From Trichobilharzia szidati (taxonomy: Eukaryota > Platyhelminthes > Trematoda > Strigeidida > Schistosomatidae): a DNA stretch of 64,000 nt. Shown piece by piece: positions 53,366 to 62,580 of this stretch (position 1 is its first letter; each line of letters begins with the position of its first letter). A program made the translations under genes and the position numbers. The stretch spans positions 25,678,804-25,742,803 of the forward strand of contig OX235277.1 of the NCBI GenBank assembly GCA_944472155.2, read 5' to 3'. The notes beneath the pieces were generated by a model that worked only from the letters and a program-made list of their open reading frames with translations, did no database searches and was not told the DNA's origin.

Positions 53366-53935
53366 GTAAGTTCAGAAATGTTGGGACTCTTTCTTTCTAT
53401 GTTTTGATATTGTCTAGGGTTTAAGCCAGTTGAAAGGAATTCACGAAATACAATAGAACTCATAGTGTGGCGAGTGCTACTGATAAGATTTATCAGTAGT
53501 ATATAAAGAGTGTCGCCCATAGACATAAAAACATCAAATAAGCAGGGAGATATATTTGATTTCAGAGAAGGTAAATGATACAGCGTTGTGGAGATACACT
53601 GGGGAAGTGAAAGGAACACAAAGAAACACAACACGAAGTCCAGAAGTATCACAAAACGAAAATCTGTGCAAATGGTGCGTTGAAGATAAGGTATATACAT
53701 AATTTGGCGATATATAGAGATACCAAATTTTCGTCTTCTGCCGCTTCTGTAGTATTATCCTGAGAGTGTGTTCATCATTCTTTTCTTTGTTCAAACTGAT
53801 CAATTGAACTTTAATTGAATTTTAGACTTTTCCCGTCGATTGATTGATTGGACCGAAGTGCTCGGTCTCAGGTTGACATGTCTGTTGGCTTCTTGTGCAG
53901 ATACTTCGACGATTTTTGGGCATGTAATCAGAAGT
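53366..53935. other. Unresolved interval
   Basis: Minus-strand frames at 53335-53803 show no domain. The interval follows the PLE-D 3' region and may be a further part of it. Confidence 0.4.
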
Positions 53936-53937
53936 TA

Positions 53938-54412
53938 ATTGGTGGATGGTGACTAGCAGTGAAATCTAGGATGCACATTTCGTCCTATTTGGGGCCCGTC
54001 ATCTGGATGTAACTGCATTCCCCAGTGGTCTAGTGGATAACGCTTTGGCGTTTGAAACTATGGTGCGTCGGTGGCACAGTGGTTAGGACTCTCGCCGACC
54101 ATGCACATGGTCCGAGGTTCGATTCCCTACCGACGCACACCCGATATCTCTGGTCGGCCTGCAAAATTTGGGCTACCGATATTCATGCTGAAAATGCCAT
54201 ACTTGTACTGAAAATACAGTGTGGCATCAAGCTGTAACCAAAATAATAAAAAAAATTTAAAAAATACTGGGTTTGAGCCTCGGTGCGGGGAATATCATCA
54301 CTCATTGCGGAATGCAGGTACATCCAGCTGGCAGGCGAGTCTCAAATAGGACGAAATGTGCATTGTCCTGGATTCCACCACTGCTAGTCACCATCCACCA
54401 ATTAAATTCTGA
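53938..54412 (+). mobile_element. Sm-alpha-like hammerhead SINE, inverted 5' copy, with nested SINE-T
   Basis: 53938-54011 is the inverted ribozyme end: on the minus strand ACATCCAGATGACGGGCCCC, AAATAGGACGAAATGTGCAT. Then comes a tRNA-like head, CCCCAGTGGTCTAGTGGATA (A box) at 54014, interrupted by SINE-T (54063-54268), then GGGTTTGAGCCTCGG (B-box remnant). The plus-strand ribozyme is at 54318-54377: ACATCCAGCTGGCAGGCGAG, TCTCAAATAGGACGAAATGT and GTCCTGGATTCC. Stems I and II and GAAA are clear, but the CTGANGA core is expanded to CTGGCAGGCGA, so it is likely inactive. Confidence 0.88.
54063..54268 (+). mobile_element. SINE-T copy nested in the Sm-alpha-like element
   Basis: The head begins GTGCGTCGGTGGCACAGTGG and closes with GACGCAC, a perfect 7-bp acceptor-like pairing (GTGCGTC/GACGCAC). 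The B box is GGTTCGATTCC at 54116-54126. The tail runs GTGGCATCAAGCTGTAACC into AATAATAAAAAAAA. It is inserted between the A-box and B-box halves of the host SINE. Confidence 0.9.
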
Positions 54413-54755
54413 TCAAACTGAACTGTTTGTATGAAAATGATCTAAGCAAAGTTTCCCCTTAAGGAGTAATATTCCTAATACCCTGATAATATACACCTCT
54501 TAATGTGATTTATTAGCCATAAAGCTTAAATTCAACTTAATCATATACTCACACATAGGAAATAATCCTATTTCATCTGTTGAAAAAATTTAAGGTCAAG
54601 TATTACAATTTCAAGGTGAATTGATTATTATTTCACTCTTATTTAACACCTTATAATTCCTTTGTCATTTAATTGAACGACAATATTATCTACATAAACA
54701 CAAGCACAGGAACAAACAAACACCCAGAAGATGCGTGTGTGCGTTGACTAACTGG
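54413..54755. other. AT-rich interval, no gene recognised
   Basis: No repeat family or exon identified. Possibly unique intronic sequence of the SLC37 gene. Confidence 0.5.
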
Positions 54756-54759
54756 ACTG

Positions 54760-55935
54760 ACTGATTTCAACATAGAACTTTGCACCGATGTGCAGCAGTT
54801 CAAGTCGCCATACTCCCTCTATATAGCACACAAAGCAAGAGAAAAAAGTAAAAAGAAATGCAAAATAGAGACAGTAAACTGAGATATGAGGCACAAAAAG
54901 AATAGTAATATCGAAGAAATATATAGTTTTATTGGACATTATAAGTCACAAGGAGTGGATGCCGTATCACCAACTGTCCAACCCTCAATGGTTTTTACCA
55001 TCCCAAGGATCCCAACCAGCCAGCCAGTTTACACCTTCCTACGTGGTTTAAACTAACTGTTGTGGATTTTATTGGCAGATGAAGTCATGTTTTCGTTTGA
55101 CCACCACTAGCTTTCTCTTTTCCAACCTGACCCTATGTCAGTCAGTTAACATCCCCTGTTGTCGAGGAAGGCGATGCCAGGGCATGCATGCGTAACATAT
55201 GTCCTAACCATCTCAATCGATGCACTTGCTTCACAACCTCGTCTATTGATTTCCCCTCCTACCTACCTACCTAGCACTCGACGCCTAACCTCAATATTGT
55301 TTACTCCATTAACCACTTAACACACGCGGGAGATAGAACGCAGGCACCTATGATCGAAGACACCTAGCCTGCTTTTTCATGTCTTCCACTCTCAACGGCC
55401 AGGTCTCACAGCCATAAAGGAGCACGGAGAGGACTGCTCAGCAATACACACGCCCTTTGGTCGACAGTCTGCCAGATATCGCGTCTAATAAACCAGAGAC
55501 GGCCTAAACTGGCATCTGCGAAAAGAGCTTTCTGTATCTGTGTTGAGATTTCATCAGCGATCAACCCCTTGGCTTTGGCTAGGCTGATGCAACTTCCCAA
55601 ATAAGTGAAGTGGTCAACACGCTCTACCACTTCACTCCCTACCTGTAAGCTAGGAGTTAGTGTAGTCCAGTCCTGTAGCATCATCTAACATTTGACGGGA
55701 GCGAATCGCATGTCAAACATTCGAATATTGATACTCATGCTTAAGGTGTTCAGAAGACTGCTGCATTTTGTCAGCATATGCACCTAGGAGCAGGACTATA
55801 TCATCTGCATATTCTAAGTCAACGAGATTATTCCCTGATGGTAACAAGTCAATCCCTGAGTCGCTGAATTCACTTAGGGTTAAGTCCATTAGTACATGGG
55901 TAGTGGGCATCCCTGACGGACACCACTAGTTGTCA
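54760..55935 (-). mobile_element. nLTR-2 RT from palm to 3' end
   Basis: The minus strand starts near the Met-Asp-Leu-Thr-Leu-Ser-Glu-Phe-Ser-Asp-Ser-Gly block, then Asn-Leu-Val-Asp-Leu-Glu-Tyr-Ala-Asp-Asp-Ile-Val-Leu-Leu (55795-55835; palm YADD intact). After a frame break come Met-Leu-Gln-Asp-Trp-Thr-Thr-Leu-Thr-Pro, His-Phe-Thr-Tyr-Leu-Gly-Ser-Cys-Ile (55590-55620) and a decayed Tyr-Gly-Cys-Glu-Thr-Trp block. The 3' untranslated region runs down to 54760. It ends only 87 bp before the SLC37 exon at 56022. Confidence 0.85.
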
Positions 55936-56021
55936 CCAGTTTAGATGACATTAAAATACATAACAACACTCATAAGAATCGGTTTGGCGGGGGGCGGGTT
56001 GTGCGAAACACAAAAACTTAC

Positions 56022-56188
56022 ATGGTACAAGAAATAAGTAAATCGGTATACTCAATAAGCCGACTATTAATCCAGGGACAACAAATGACCAACCCCAAGC
56101 GGTTTCAACAAATACACCAGCAATTAAAGAGCCTAAAATATTTCCAATACTTGCATGCGCTGTCCATACACCCATAAAAAATCCTCGT
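56022..56188 (-). CDS. SLC37A: SLC37-family antiporter, exon for TM5-TM6
   Basis: On the minus strand, acceptor CAATTTTTAG precedes 167 bases. The first base completes Lys, followed by Arg-Gly-Phe-Phe-Met-Gly-Val-Trp-Thr-Ala-His-Ala-Ser-Ile-Gly-Asn-Ile-Leu-Gly-Ser, then Leu-Ile-Ala-Gly and Trp-Gly-Trp-Ser-Phe-Val-Val-Pro-Gly, ending Leu-Phe-Leu-Val-Pro plus one base before GTAAG. The Arg-Gly-x-x-Met-Gly-x-Trp and Ser-x-Gly-Asn-Ile-Leu-Gly-Ser motifs are hallmarks of SLC37. Its strand is opposite to the C-half exons at 11.5-35.4 kb. Exit phase 1 does not fit the linker exon directly. Confidence 0.97.
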
Positions 56189-56299
56189 CTAAAAATTGCA
56201 AAAAAGAGAAAAAAAGCCAAGGATGGATGAGGCGGTTATGTGCAAAATAAAAGTCATAAATTCAAAGCATACAAATATATTAATATATACATATATGTG

Positions 56300-56510
56300 T
56301 GTCGGTGACTGAATCGTAGAATGCACGCCACTTATGCAGGAGACCAAGGTTAGACTCCCAGCCGAGAGCAAAACCCAGAAAAGAACTCCCCTAGTTTACT
56401 AGCCGATCCTAAGTTCGGAAAAAGATGGAAGGCTGGGCATAAGGTTAGCAAGTCTACCCTACAAAATCAACACCCAGTCGGCGGTACAGAATCTTCAAAA
56501 CGCAGAAATA
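56300..56510 (+). mobile_element. Diverged SINE-P copy
   Basis: tRNA-like CGGTGACTGAATCGTAGAAT and GGTTAGACTCCCAGCC (B-box-like), then the AAGGCTGGGCATAAGG block, which is the complement of the CATGCCCAACCTT block in other copies. Confidence 0.6.
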
Positions 56511-56640
56511 ATAAGATATAAACTTGTTCTTTCGTTGGAATTGGAAAGACGGGATGATACAGGTTGATGAAAGCCTTCTGGAAGCCATTTAGTTAGCCTA
56601 TAGGTCTTCTTTTAATGAAACCAAAAATAACCACAGACAT

Positions 56641-57740
56641 GAAATGTCTACACAATGTTTAAAACTGAGATGGCTGCGCAGTTTCCAATGAAATGATGAT
56701 ATGGTACAGAAGTATTAAACATTTGTGAGAGGAGGTGGAATGGAAGTCGAATCTCCAAATTGTTAACTGGAGAGTCAAACTTATCTACTCTGGTCACCCT
56801 GATGACAACCAACAGCACATCAACGATGTCATCAACAACAGCCGAAGCTCTTAATGTAGTGGGAACCAATCTCCTCGAAGATAATGACAGCAAGATTCAA
56901 TTCCAAAGGTAGGAAAGTTATAATTATCCAATATTATCCAATGCTACACGACTACAAACAACTCAGACTCAGTGGAGAAGAAGGGAGAATTCTACAGACA
57001 GCTACGAACAATAGTGGACAAGAGCCCGAATGACGATATCGAAATCCTAATTTGTGATATGAATGTCATACTGGAAAGAAAACAACACAGAAAGAGAACT
57101 CCTCATGGGTCGGGAGACTCTTAGTAAGATGAGCAACAAGGGTGAATTCTTCTCAGACTTCCACACCGTGCAGTCGAGTGGAACCCAGATGGGAAACGAG
57201 GAGTTAGGCGTGGCACGGCGCGGAAGTCTAAGAAGAATTCGCCCTTGTTGCTCATCTTACTAAGAGACTCCCAACCCATGAGGAGTTCTCTTCCTGTGTT
57301 GTTTTCTTTCCAGTGTGACATTCATATCACTCATTAGGATTTCGATATCGTCGCTCGAGCTGTTGTCCATTACTGTTTGCAGTAGAATATCTGTAGAATT
57401 CTTCCTTCTTCTCCACTGAGTCTGCGTTGTTTGTAGGCATGTAACATTGGATAATTGTAACTTTCCCATCTTTTGAATTGAATCTTGCTGTTATTATCCT
57501 GGAGAGGATTGGTTCCAACTGCATTAAGAGCTTTGGTTGCTGTTGGTCGCATAATTGATGTCCTCGTGGTTGTCGTCAGAGTGACCAGAGTAGATTATTT
57601 GACTCTCCAGTTAACAATTTGGAGATTTAACTTCCATCCCATCTCTTCTCAACAAATTTCTAATACTTTTAAACCATCTCATCATTTCATTGGAAATTGG
57701 GCAGGTATCGCAGTTTCTAAACATTGTGTGGACATTCCAT
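56641..57740. mobile_element. Imperfect 1.1-kb palindrome of an RTE-type endonuclease segment
   Basis: The left arm (about 56641-57190, plus) and right arm (about 57195-57740, minus) each encode parts of an AP-type endonuclease from a non-LTR element. The minus strand reads Ala-Leu-Asn-Ala-Val-Gly-Thr-Asn-Pro, Ile-Ile-Gln-Cys-Tyr-Met-Pro-Thr-Asn (57440-57480) and Asp-Asp-Ile-Glu-Ile-Leu-Met-Ser-Asp-Met-Asn (57310-57360), followed by Met-Gly-Trp-Glu and Met-Ser-Asn-Lys-Gly-Glu-Phe-Phe. Corresponding RTE motifs are Ile-x-Gln-Cys-Tyr-Ala-Pro-Thr-Asn and Gly-Asp-x-Asn. The arms converge at about 57192. Confidence 0.8.
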
Positions 57741-58130
57741 ATCCTCGTGGCTAATTCACTGAATGAATTGTTCTCTATTCGTGAAAAATATAAACTCCCT
57801 CGTATGTTCGCCTGCATTTCAATTTATCAGTTGATGTACTCTATTGGAGCAAGTACATCGACTGCAGCTCCAGAGAACTCTTTTTCACACGGACACATAC
57901 ATGAAAGCACAATTCAGTATGGTTTTACAAGAGACAAAGAATAATGTGAGAAACTCTACTTAAGAACACTTGATCACTCAGTGATTATGAGATCCTCTAT
58001 CAAATTCATATCATGTTTTCTTTATTTCTAAACTTCTAAAGACAGTGGAGGTCTTAGTTATTCATGAATTTAAGCTGAAATATTGTACAGTTCCTGTTTC
58101 TGTCTTAGACACAGAACAGTTTCCAGTATT
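57741..58130. other. Unresolved interval
   Basis: No gene recognised. The beginning (57740-57830) may still be part of the repeat arm. Confidence 0.4.
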
Positions 58131-58305
58131 ATTCCACTTGCCGCATTTATCACTTTGGTTCAATAAATTTTTGAAATGTTAAAATCCATCACGTCAGACT
58201 TCTTACCATGTTACACGGTGTCTTTTTTTAATTGCCTACTAGTCCTACAATTCTGTATCCCTTTTCGACATCTATACATTCTATGAACTGTTACATATAT
58301 ATATA
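58131..58305 (+). mobile_element. PLE-C-type 3' region, interrupted
   Basis: Matches 42580-42660 in order and resumes at 58925-58995 (ATATGACTATATAGCC, GAACATTATGTTCTTAGTAG). The nLTR-1 piece between therefore inserted into it. Confidence 0.55.
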
Positions 58306-58309
58306 AATA

Positions 58310-58924
58310 TATACCATTGTCTCCTTAAGTTCCTAGAGAAACATCGAGCCTTAGCCGCACGTCTCTTCAGTTCTTCGCCAACCTTTTCACCTAGCTCCAC
58401 GTCCGCCCATATGCTTCCATCTCCTCAGACGTATGACTTCCTGCATGTCACCCTCGCACTGACAACCAACTCGCCGCTTCCCATTCGGCGGGTTCCACTT
58501 GGGCGATGACCTGGTGTGTGATGTCACTTACTTGATGGTTTGTTTTCTCAGAGTATGGCCAATCCAATTCACCTTCGTTTCTTCCTGCATATTTGTTGCA
58601 CAAGTGGTTCCTGCTGGGTTGGTTCAACCCCAGAGATCCTTGTTACTGATCTTTTCTGACCGGCCATCTGATCTTGAGTACTATTGAGCGAAGACAGCTG
58701 TTTATGAAGGCATGTAGTTTGTTCGAAGTGCCCTTCGTAACGCGGCGCCAAGTCCATGATTCGTACAGCAAGTAGCACTGACTTCACATTGGAGTTGAAA
58801 ATCCAGATCTTATTTTTCATGCTGAGTGCTTTGCGTTGATCTCCACACAGACTTGAGAGTAATGAAAACTTGCTTTGCTTTCCCGATTCTCGCTTTGATA
58901 TCCTCATTAGTTCCGCCTGTAGTT
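58310..58924 (-). mobile_element. nLTR-1 3' segment
   Basis: The minus strand reads Arg-Ile-Ser-Lys-Arg-Glu-Ser-Gly-Lys-Gln (58870-58905), Met-Lys-Asn-Lys-Ile-Trp-Ile-Phe-Asn-Ser-Asn-Val-Lys-Ser-Val-Leu-Leu (58785-58840), Thr-Gln-Asp-Gln-Met-Ala-Gly-Gln and Gln-Ile-Cys-Arg-Lys-Lys-Arg. Closest in sequence to the copy at 20900-21690. Confidence 0.82.
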
Positions 58925-59139
58925 ATATATGACTATATAGCCTCATAATAAATTCGTTGACAAGAGTCCCCCTTTGCTGAACATTATGTTCTTAGTAGGT
59001 ATTCGCGTCTCGGTGTTCTCATCAACTCAACCGTGTTAATAATTAGAGTTGAGAATCCATTTTACGAATTCCAGTTGAACATAATCCTCTATGTGTTGTA
59101 TCTTCGTTTACTGGAATTGGTTCGTTGAGAATTATAATT

Positions 59140-59960
59140 ACCAAGAGTTTGGTTTGTAATGATTAGATTTATACGAGTTCGACCACGGATTGATATCAGT
59201 TAGAGAACCATTGAAAACCATCCAGGTAGTACCGGACAGCTGTTTTATCCCACTCTGTGGGCGTGGGTTCGAATCCCACTCATGACACCACTTTGTGCGT
59301 CGGTGGCACAGTGGTTAGGACTCTCGCCAACCATGCACATGGTCCAGGGTTCGATCCCCTGCCGACGCACACCTGATATCTATGGTCGGCCTGCAAAATT
59401 TGGGCTACCGATATCATATGCTAAAAATTCCATACCTGTACCGAAAAATACGGAGTGGAATCAAGCTGTAATGAAAAAAAGAATCATCGGCAGTACGCAC
59501 CCACTCCACTGCCAGGGTTCGAACCCAAGGCCTTCCGGTTTCAAGGCAAACTAGCTCGTATACCATTCAGCCACTGGGACCCGACTCCTCAATGGCCAGT
59601 CCATGAATTCTAACTTCTACCAATTCGTGATTTAGCGCGACTGGCATCAACCAATGTCATCGGTGGGAACTCCATCCTCATTGCCGACTGGATGGACCTC
59701 ACTGGTTACGACTTCTCACTGGAACTCCAGGAAATTCTGTCCTGTAGGAAGTCAAGTTAGAATTCATGGACTATCCATTAAGGAGTCAAGTCCCCGTGGC
59801 TGAATGGTATAAGAGCTAGCTTGCCTTGTAACCGGAAGGCCCTAAGTTCGAACCCTGACAGTCTGACGAAACAGCTGTTCAGTACTCCCTGCTGATTTTC
59901 AATGGTTCTCTCTCTAACTGATATCAATCCGTGGTCAAACTCGTATAAACAAATTCTAAT
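59140..59960. mobile_element. HHR-SINE inverted pair with nested SINE-T
   Basis: 59150-59285 is a minus-strand HHR-SINE 3' part, broken by SINE-T (59297-59482). The minus copy continues at 59487-59760, with its B box at 59514-59526. A plus-strand copy follows at 59770-59960 with A box TGGCTGAATGG, B box AGTTCGAACCC and an internally deleted hammerhead (only CTGACGAAACAGCTGTTC survives). Confidence 0.8.
59297..59482 (+). mobile_element. SINE-T copy, well preserved
   Basis: GTGCGTCGGTGGCACAGTGG start, GACGCAC closing the acceptor-like stem, B box GGTTCGATCCCC (59348-59359) and tail GGAATCAAGCTGTAATGAAA. Few differences from the 54063 copy. Confidence 0.9.
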
Positions 59961-60168
59961 TACCCATTACAATTATTACAAAAACTACAAATAATCGCCA
60001 CGGAAGTCAGTAATTTTCTCGTTCATAATATATCGTGGGTTGATGTATATATATTCATGAAAATAATAGTAATCAATACTTCAACATAACAAACACTATT
60101 TCTCCCGTGAATAGTTATCAGGAAGATATTCATTATTGACACAGAAAAAAGAAATTTTTTTCGCTTAC

Positions 60169-60245
60169 TTATTTTTACCAAACCAATTCCCCATACAAGC
60201 GACAACAGCTGGCCAACCAGTCGCTTGTACAATTCCTCCAAGACC
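60169..60245 (-). CDS. SLC37A: SLC37-family antiporter, exon for TM4
   Basis: The minus-strand acceptor CTTGATTTAG precedes 77 bases encoding Gly-Leu-Gly-Gly-Ile-Val-Gln-Ala-Thr-Gly-Trp-Pro-Ala-Val-Val, then Cys-Met-Gly-Asn-Trp-Phe-Gly-Lys-Asn plus two bases, with a GTAAGC donor. The Gln-x-Thr-Gly-Trp-Pro and Gly-Asn-Trp-Phe-Gly-Lys motifs are strongly conserved in SLC37 and related organophosphate:phosphate antiporters. It joins in frame to 56188 (forming Asn-Lys-Arg-Gly) and to 62581 upstream. Confidence 0.97.
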
Positions 60246-60764
60246 CTAAATCAAGTTGACAAAATGTGTGTTAATGTATGATGCATTAGTCTTAATTTTG
60301 TTTTACAAAAAAGAAAAAGATAAGAAGACTATCTGATCCATTACAAATTATCATGTTGCGCTTACTGGTCATTCATTATATTATCAAAATTCCCTATTGT
60401 TCAAGTTTCAAATCTAATCACTAAGTTAACAGGCTTGTCATATCAATGAATTTCAAGTCATATTTAACAATATAGCATATATTCCTCATCAGTGATGGTC
60501 TGTCATAATCTGAGTAGGACTGCACTGACGTCTGTCAATACAGCAGTGAGTAGGGCTACTGAGGGGCGGGGCGGGTGTCGTGAGATTCAGCTATCCCCTG
60601 TTGATATACCGGATGAGAGAGGTAGACGGTTTTTTTTTCTGTCAACTGTTTTTCATCCCTTAATACGGAACATTAAATTGAGTAACAGAAAAGAATATGA
60701 ATAGCTTTTTAACAAAAATAAACCAGCTAAATCTCTCTAAATGTCAATAGTACACACACACACA
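60246..60764. other. SLC37 intron with a GC-rich patch
   Basis: AT-rich, except for a GC-rich stretch at 60555-60595 (GGGGCGGGGCGGGTG). An open frame at 60492-60704 shows no recognisable domain. Confidence 0.45.
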
Positions 60765-62125
60765 CATATTAACCCCCTGAAGGCTCCAATCCAGGAGTTT
60801 TTATGCGATTTAGCCACTGGGACACAGAATCCAAGAACTCATCAATTGTAACTTCCTCAGTTATACACGCGATAAACAGCGCAATGGCCAGCTAGTGTCA
60901 TCAACGACTATCCGGTCCTCACATCCAACTCGGTGGATGGTATATGAGGTTAACTTGTAAACCTGGAGGTCCTGGGCTGGCCGCTTTCCTGGTGGGGAAA
61001 TGGGTGTGTGTAGTGTTGAGGAGTCTTAAAATAAGGACTCCTTGGTTCCCAGTGGTTCTCTGACTGAAGTCAGTTTATGCTGACACTTGAAAATTATTAT
61101 TATTATTGTTACATAACATAATATTTAAAAATTCATATTTACACATTTAGGAAATATTCCGCTTAGTTCCTCACCCTTCAACGGCTCTACACTTATACAC
61201 ATACATACACTTTGTTTTGTATCAAAAGTACACCGGAATTGTAAAACAAGATACCAAAGTCAAACGACAAGTCGTGGTTGACCATGACAAAGAAAGAAGC
61301 AACACGAATTCGGCATTTGTTCAGATGAATTCCGATTACCTCTGTCGTGTGTAGAAGTGGTACTCGTGGAGTGTACTAAAGGTTGGGTCAAATACGGTGA
61401 CTAACTTGAGAGTACTGGTGTAACAAGAGAAGACAAGGGCCAAGCAACAGATCGTTTACTAAGGAAAATCAACACATATTTATAGATTTCAATGTACATT
61501 ATTGTAGATTATTGTTAGTAGAAAATACAGTCTTTTGATTGGTTGTTTGTCACAGAAATTTAACCTTGCATCTCTTTGTGGCTGTGTCAGATCATCTATA
61601 TGCTAACTGTATCCGCTTACGCAAAGCCTTTGTTCTCATTTTCTCACCACCAATATTGGGGACATAAACACTGACGTCAGTTACTGTCTACCAACTTTGG
61701 TTAGCAGCCAGCTCTCACCACACTGGGACAGCTTTTTCGTCCTAGTTTGAGAACTTTCAGAGGTACGCACCCACCGGGATTTGTGGATAGGCAGGCCATT
61801 GAATTAGCGGGTCGTAGTGTCCTAATGGTCTATGAGCTGTCCTTGTAACCAGAAAATCCAGTGTTCGAATCCTGGCGGTGGGTGCGTGCTACTGAAGATT
61901 TTCAAACTTGGCCGAGACAGTCATACAGTACTCTGTGTAGGTTTTCCAATGGTTCTCTAACCGATGTCAGTTCATAGTGAAATCTTGTAACCAACCAAAT
62001 CCACGCAAAAACCAACATTTGAATACAGTGACTAACGTTTGTAAAAGCTTTTATAATATCGAATTTATGTCCTGTATTGACGGGATGAGTTAGCAGTATT
62101 GAACTACCTGTCACTTTATTCAGTC
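60765..62125. repeat. Right arm of the large inverted duplication (E'-D'-C'-B'-A')
   Basis: E' 60765-61075 (diverged hammerhead SINE, GGAGTCTTAAAATAAGGACT), D' 61080-61205, C' 61205-61414, a solo LTR 61419-61722, B' HHR-SINE about 61727-61990, A' 62020-62125. Compare 47180-48890. Divergence is considerable, so the duplication is old, or the A-E unit is itself a dispersed composite repeat. Confidence 0.72.
61419..61722 (+). mobile_element. Solo-LTR-like element with 4-bp target-site duplication
   Basis: 304 bp, starting TGTAACAAGAGAAGACAAGG and ending AGCTCTCACCACA, flanked by CTGG (61415-61418 and 61723-61726). The matching position in the left arm of the inverted duplication (about 47615-47635) is an empty site with a single CCAG. 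TGT...ACA termini and a short duplication are typical of LTR retrotransposons after LTR-LTR recombination. Related copy at 49170-49499. Confidence 0.85.
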
Positions 62126-62320
62126 TTATGCCACACTTCATGAAGGACACAAAGGAAGACAGAAGAGAAAAAATTTCAGAAGAACGATAATAACCAGGAA
62201 TGTGAGGGGGAAAGCCTAATAGCATGCAAAACCGATGGAATTTTCTTCGGATATGGCAGATCACAGAGGGTGATTGCATCGTCGCCTTTGAGAACGATTT
62301 TGAGTCATCTTAATATGTAA
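62120..62320 (-). mobile_element. nLTR-2 3'-end fragment
   Basis: Minus-strand 3' coding end and untranslated region matching 37060-37170 (GAGAACGATTTTGAGTCAT on the plus strand at 62289), strongly diverged. Confidence 0.6.
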
Positions 62321-62580
62321 TATAAAGGGGAAATTAGATGCGATATTGTACTACGTGCTGAAAACTTTATACTCTATCATCAAACGTACTGTTTGGAATG
62401 AAGCCGTTATTATTATCACTATTATTATCAGTAGTAGTAGTAGTAGTATTAACGTTCATGAATTTAACAAAAATAGTAATAACAGTTTGCAGAGACCCAC
62501 AAATGAACATCTGATTTTCAAAATGAATAATTCCATAGATTTAAAATGTTATTAAGATAATAATACAGTTAAACGCTTAC

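Noticed and set aside
53735..53785. Missing SLC37 linker exon (acidic peptide on the minus strand containing Thr-Thr-Glu-Ala-Ala-Glu-Asp-Glu-Asn)
   Set aside because: Its acceptor would be in the wrong phase: joined to the phase-1 end at 56022 it gives a stop. The donor GTATCT is poor.
54063..54139. A genuine tRNA gene (intact A and B boxes, 7-bp acceptor-like stem)
   Set aside because: The same head with the same 120-bp body and A-rich tail recurs at 6263, 50860 and 59297, which identifies a tRNA-derived SINE. A full cloverleaf with a sensible anticodon could not be confirmed.
60492..60704. A small gene over the GC-rich patch
   Set aside because: No recognisable domain or start context. 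It lies in an SLC37 intron; the GC-rich patch alone is weak evidence.
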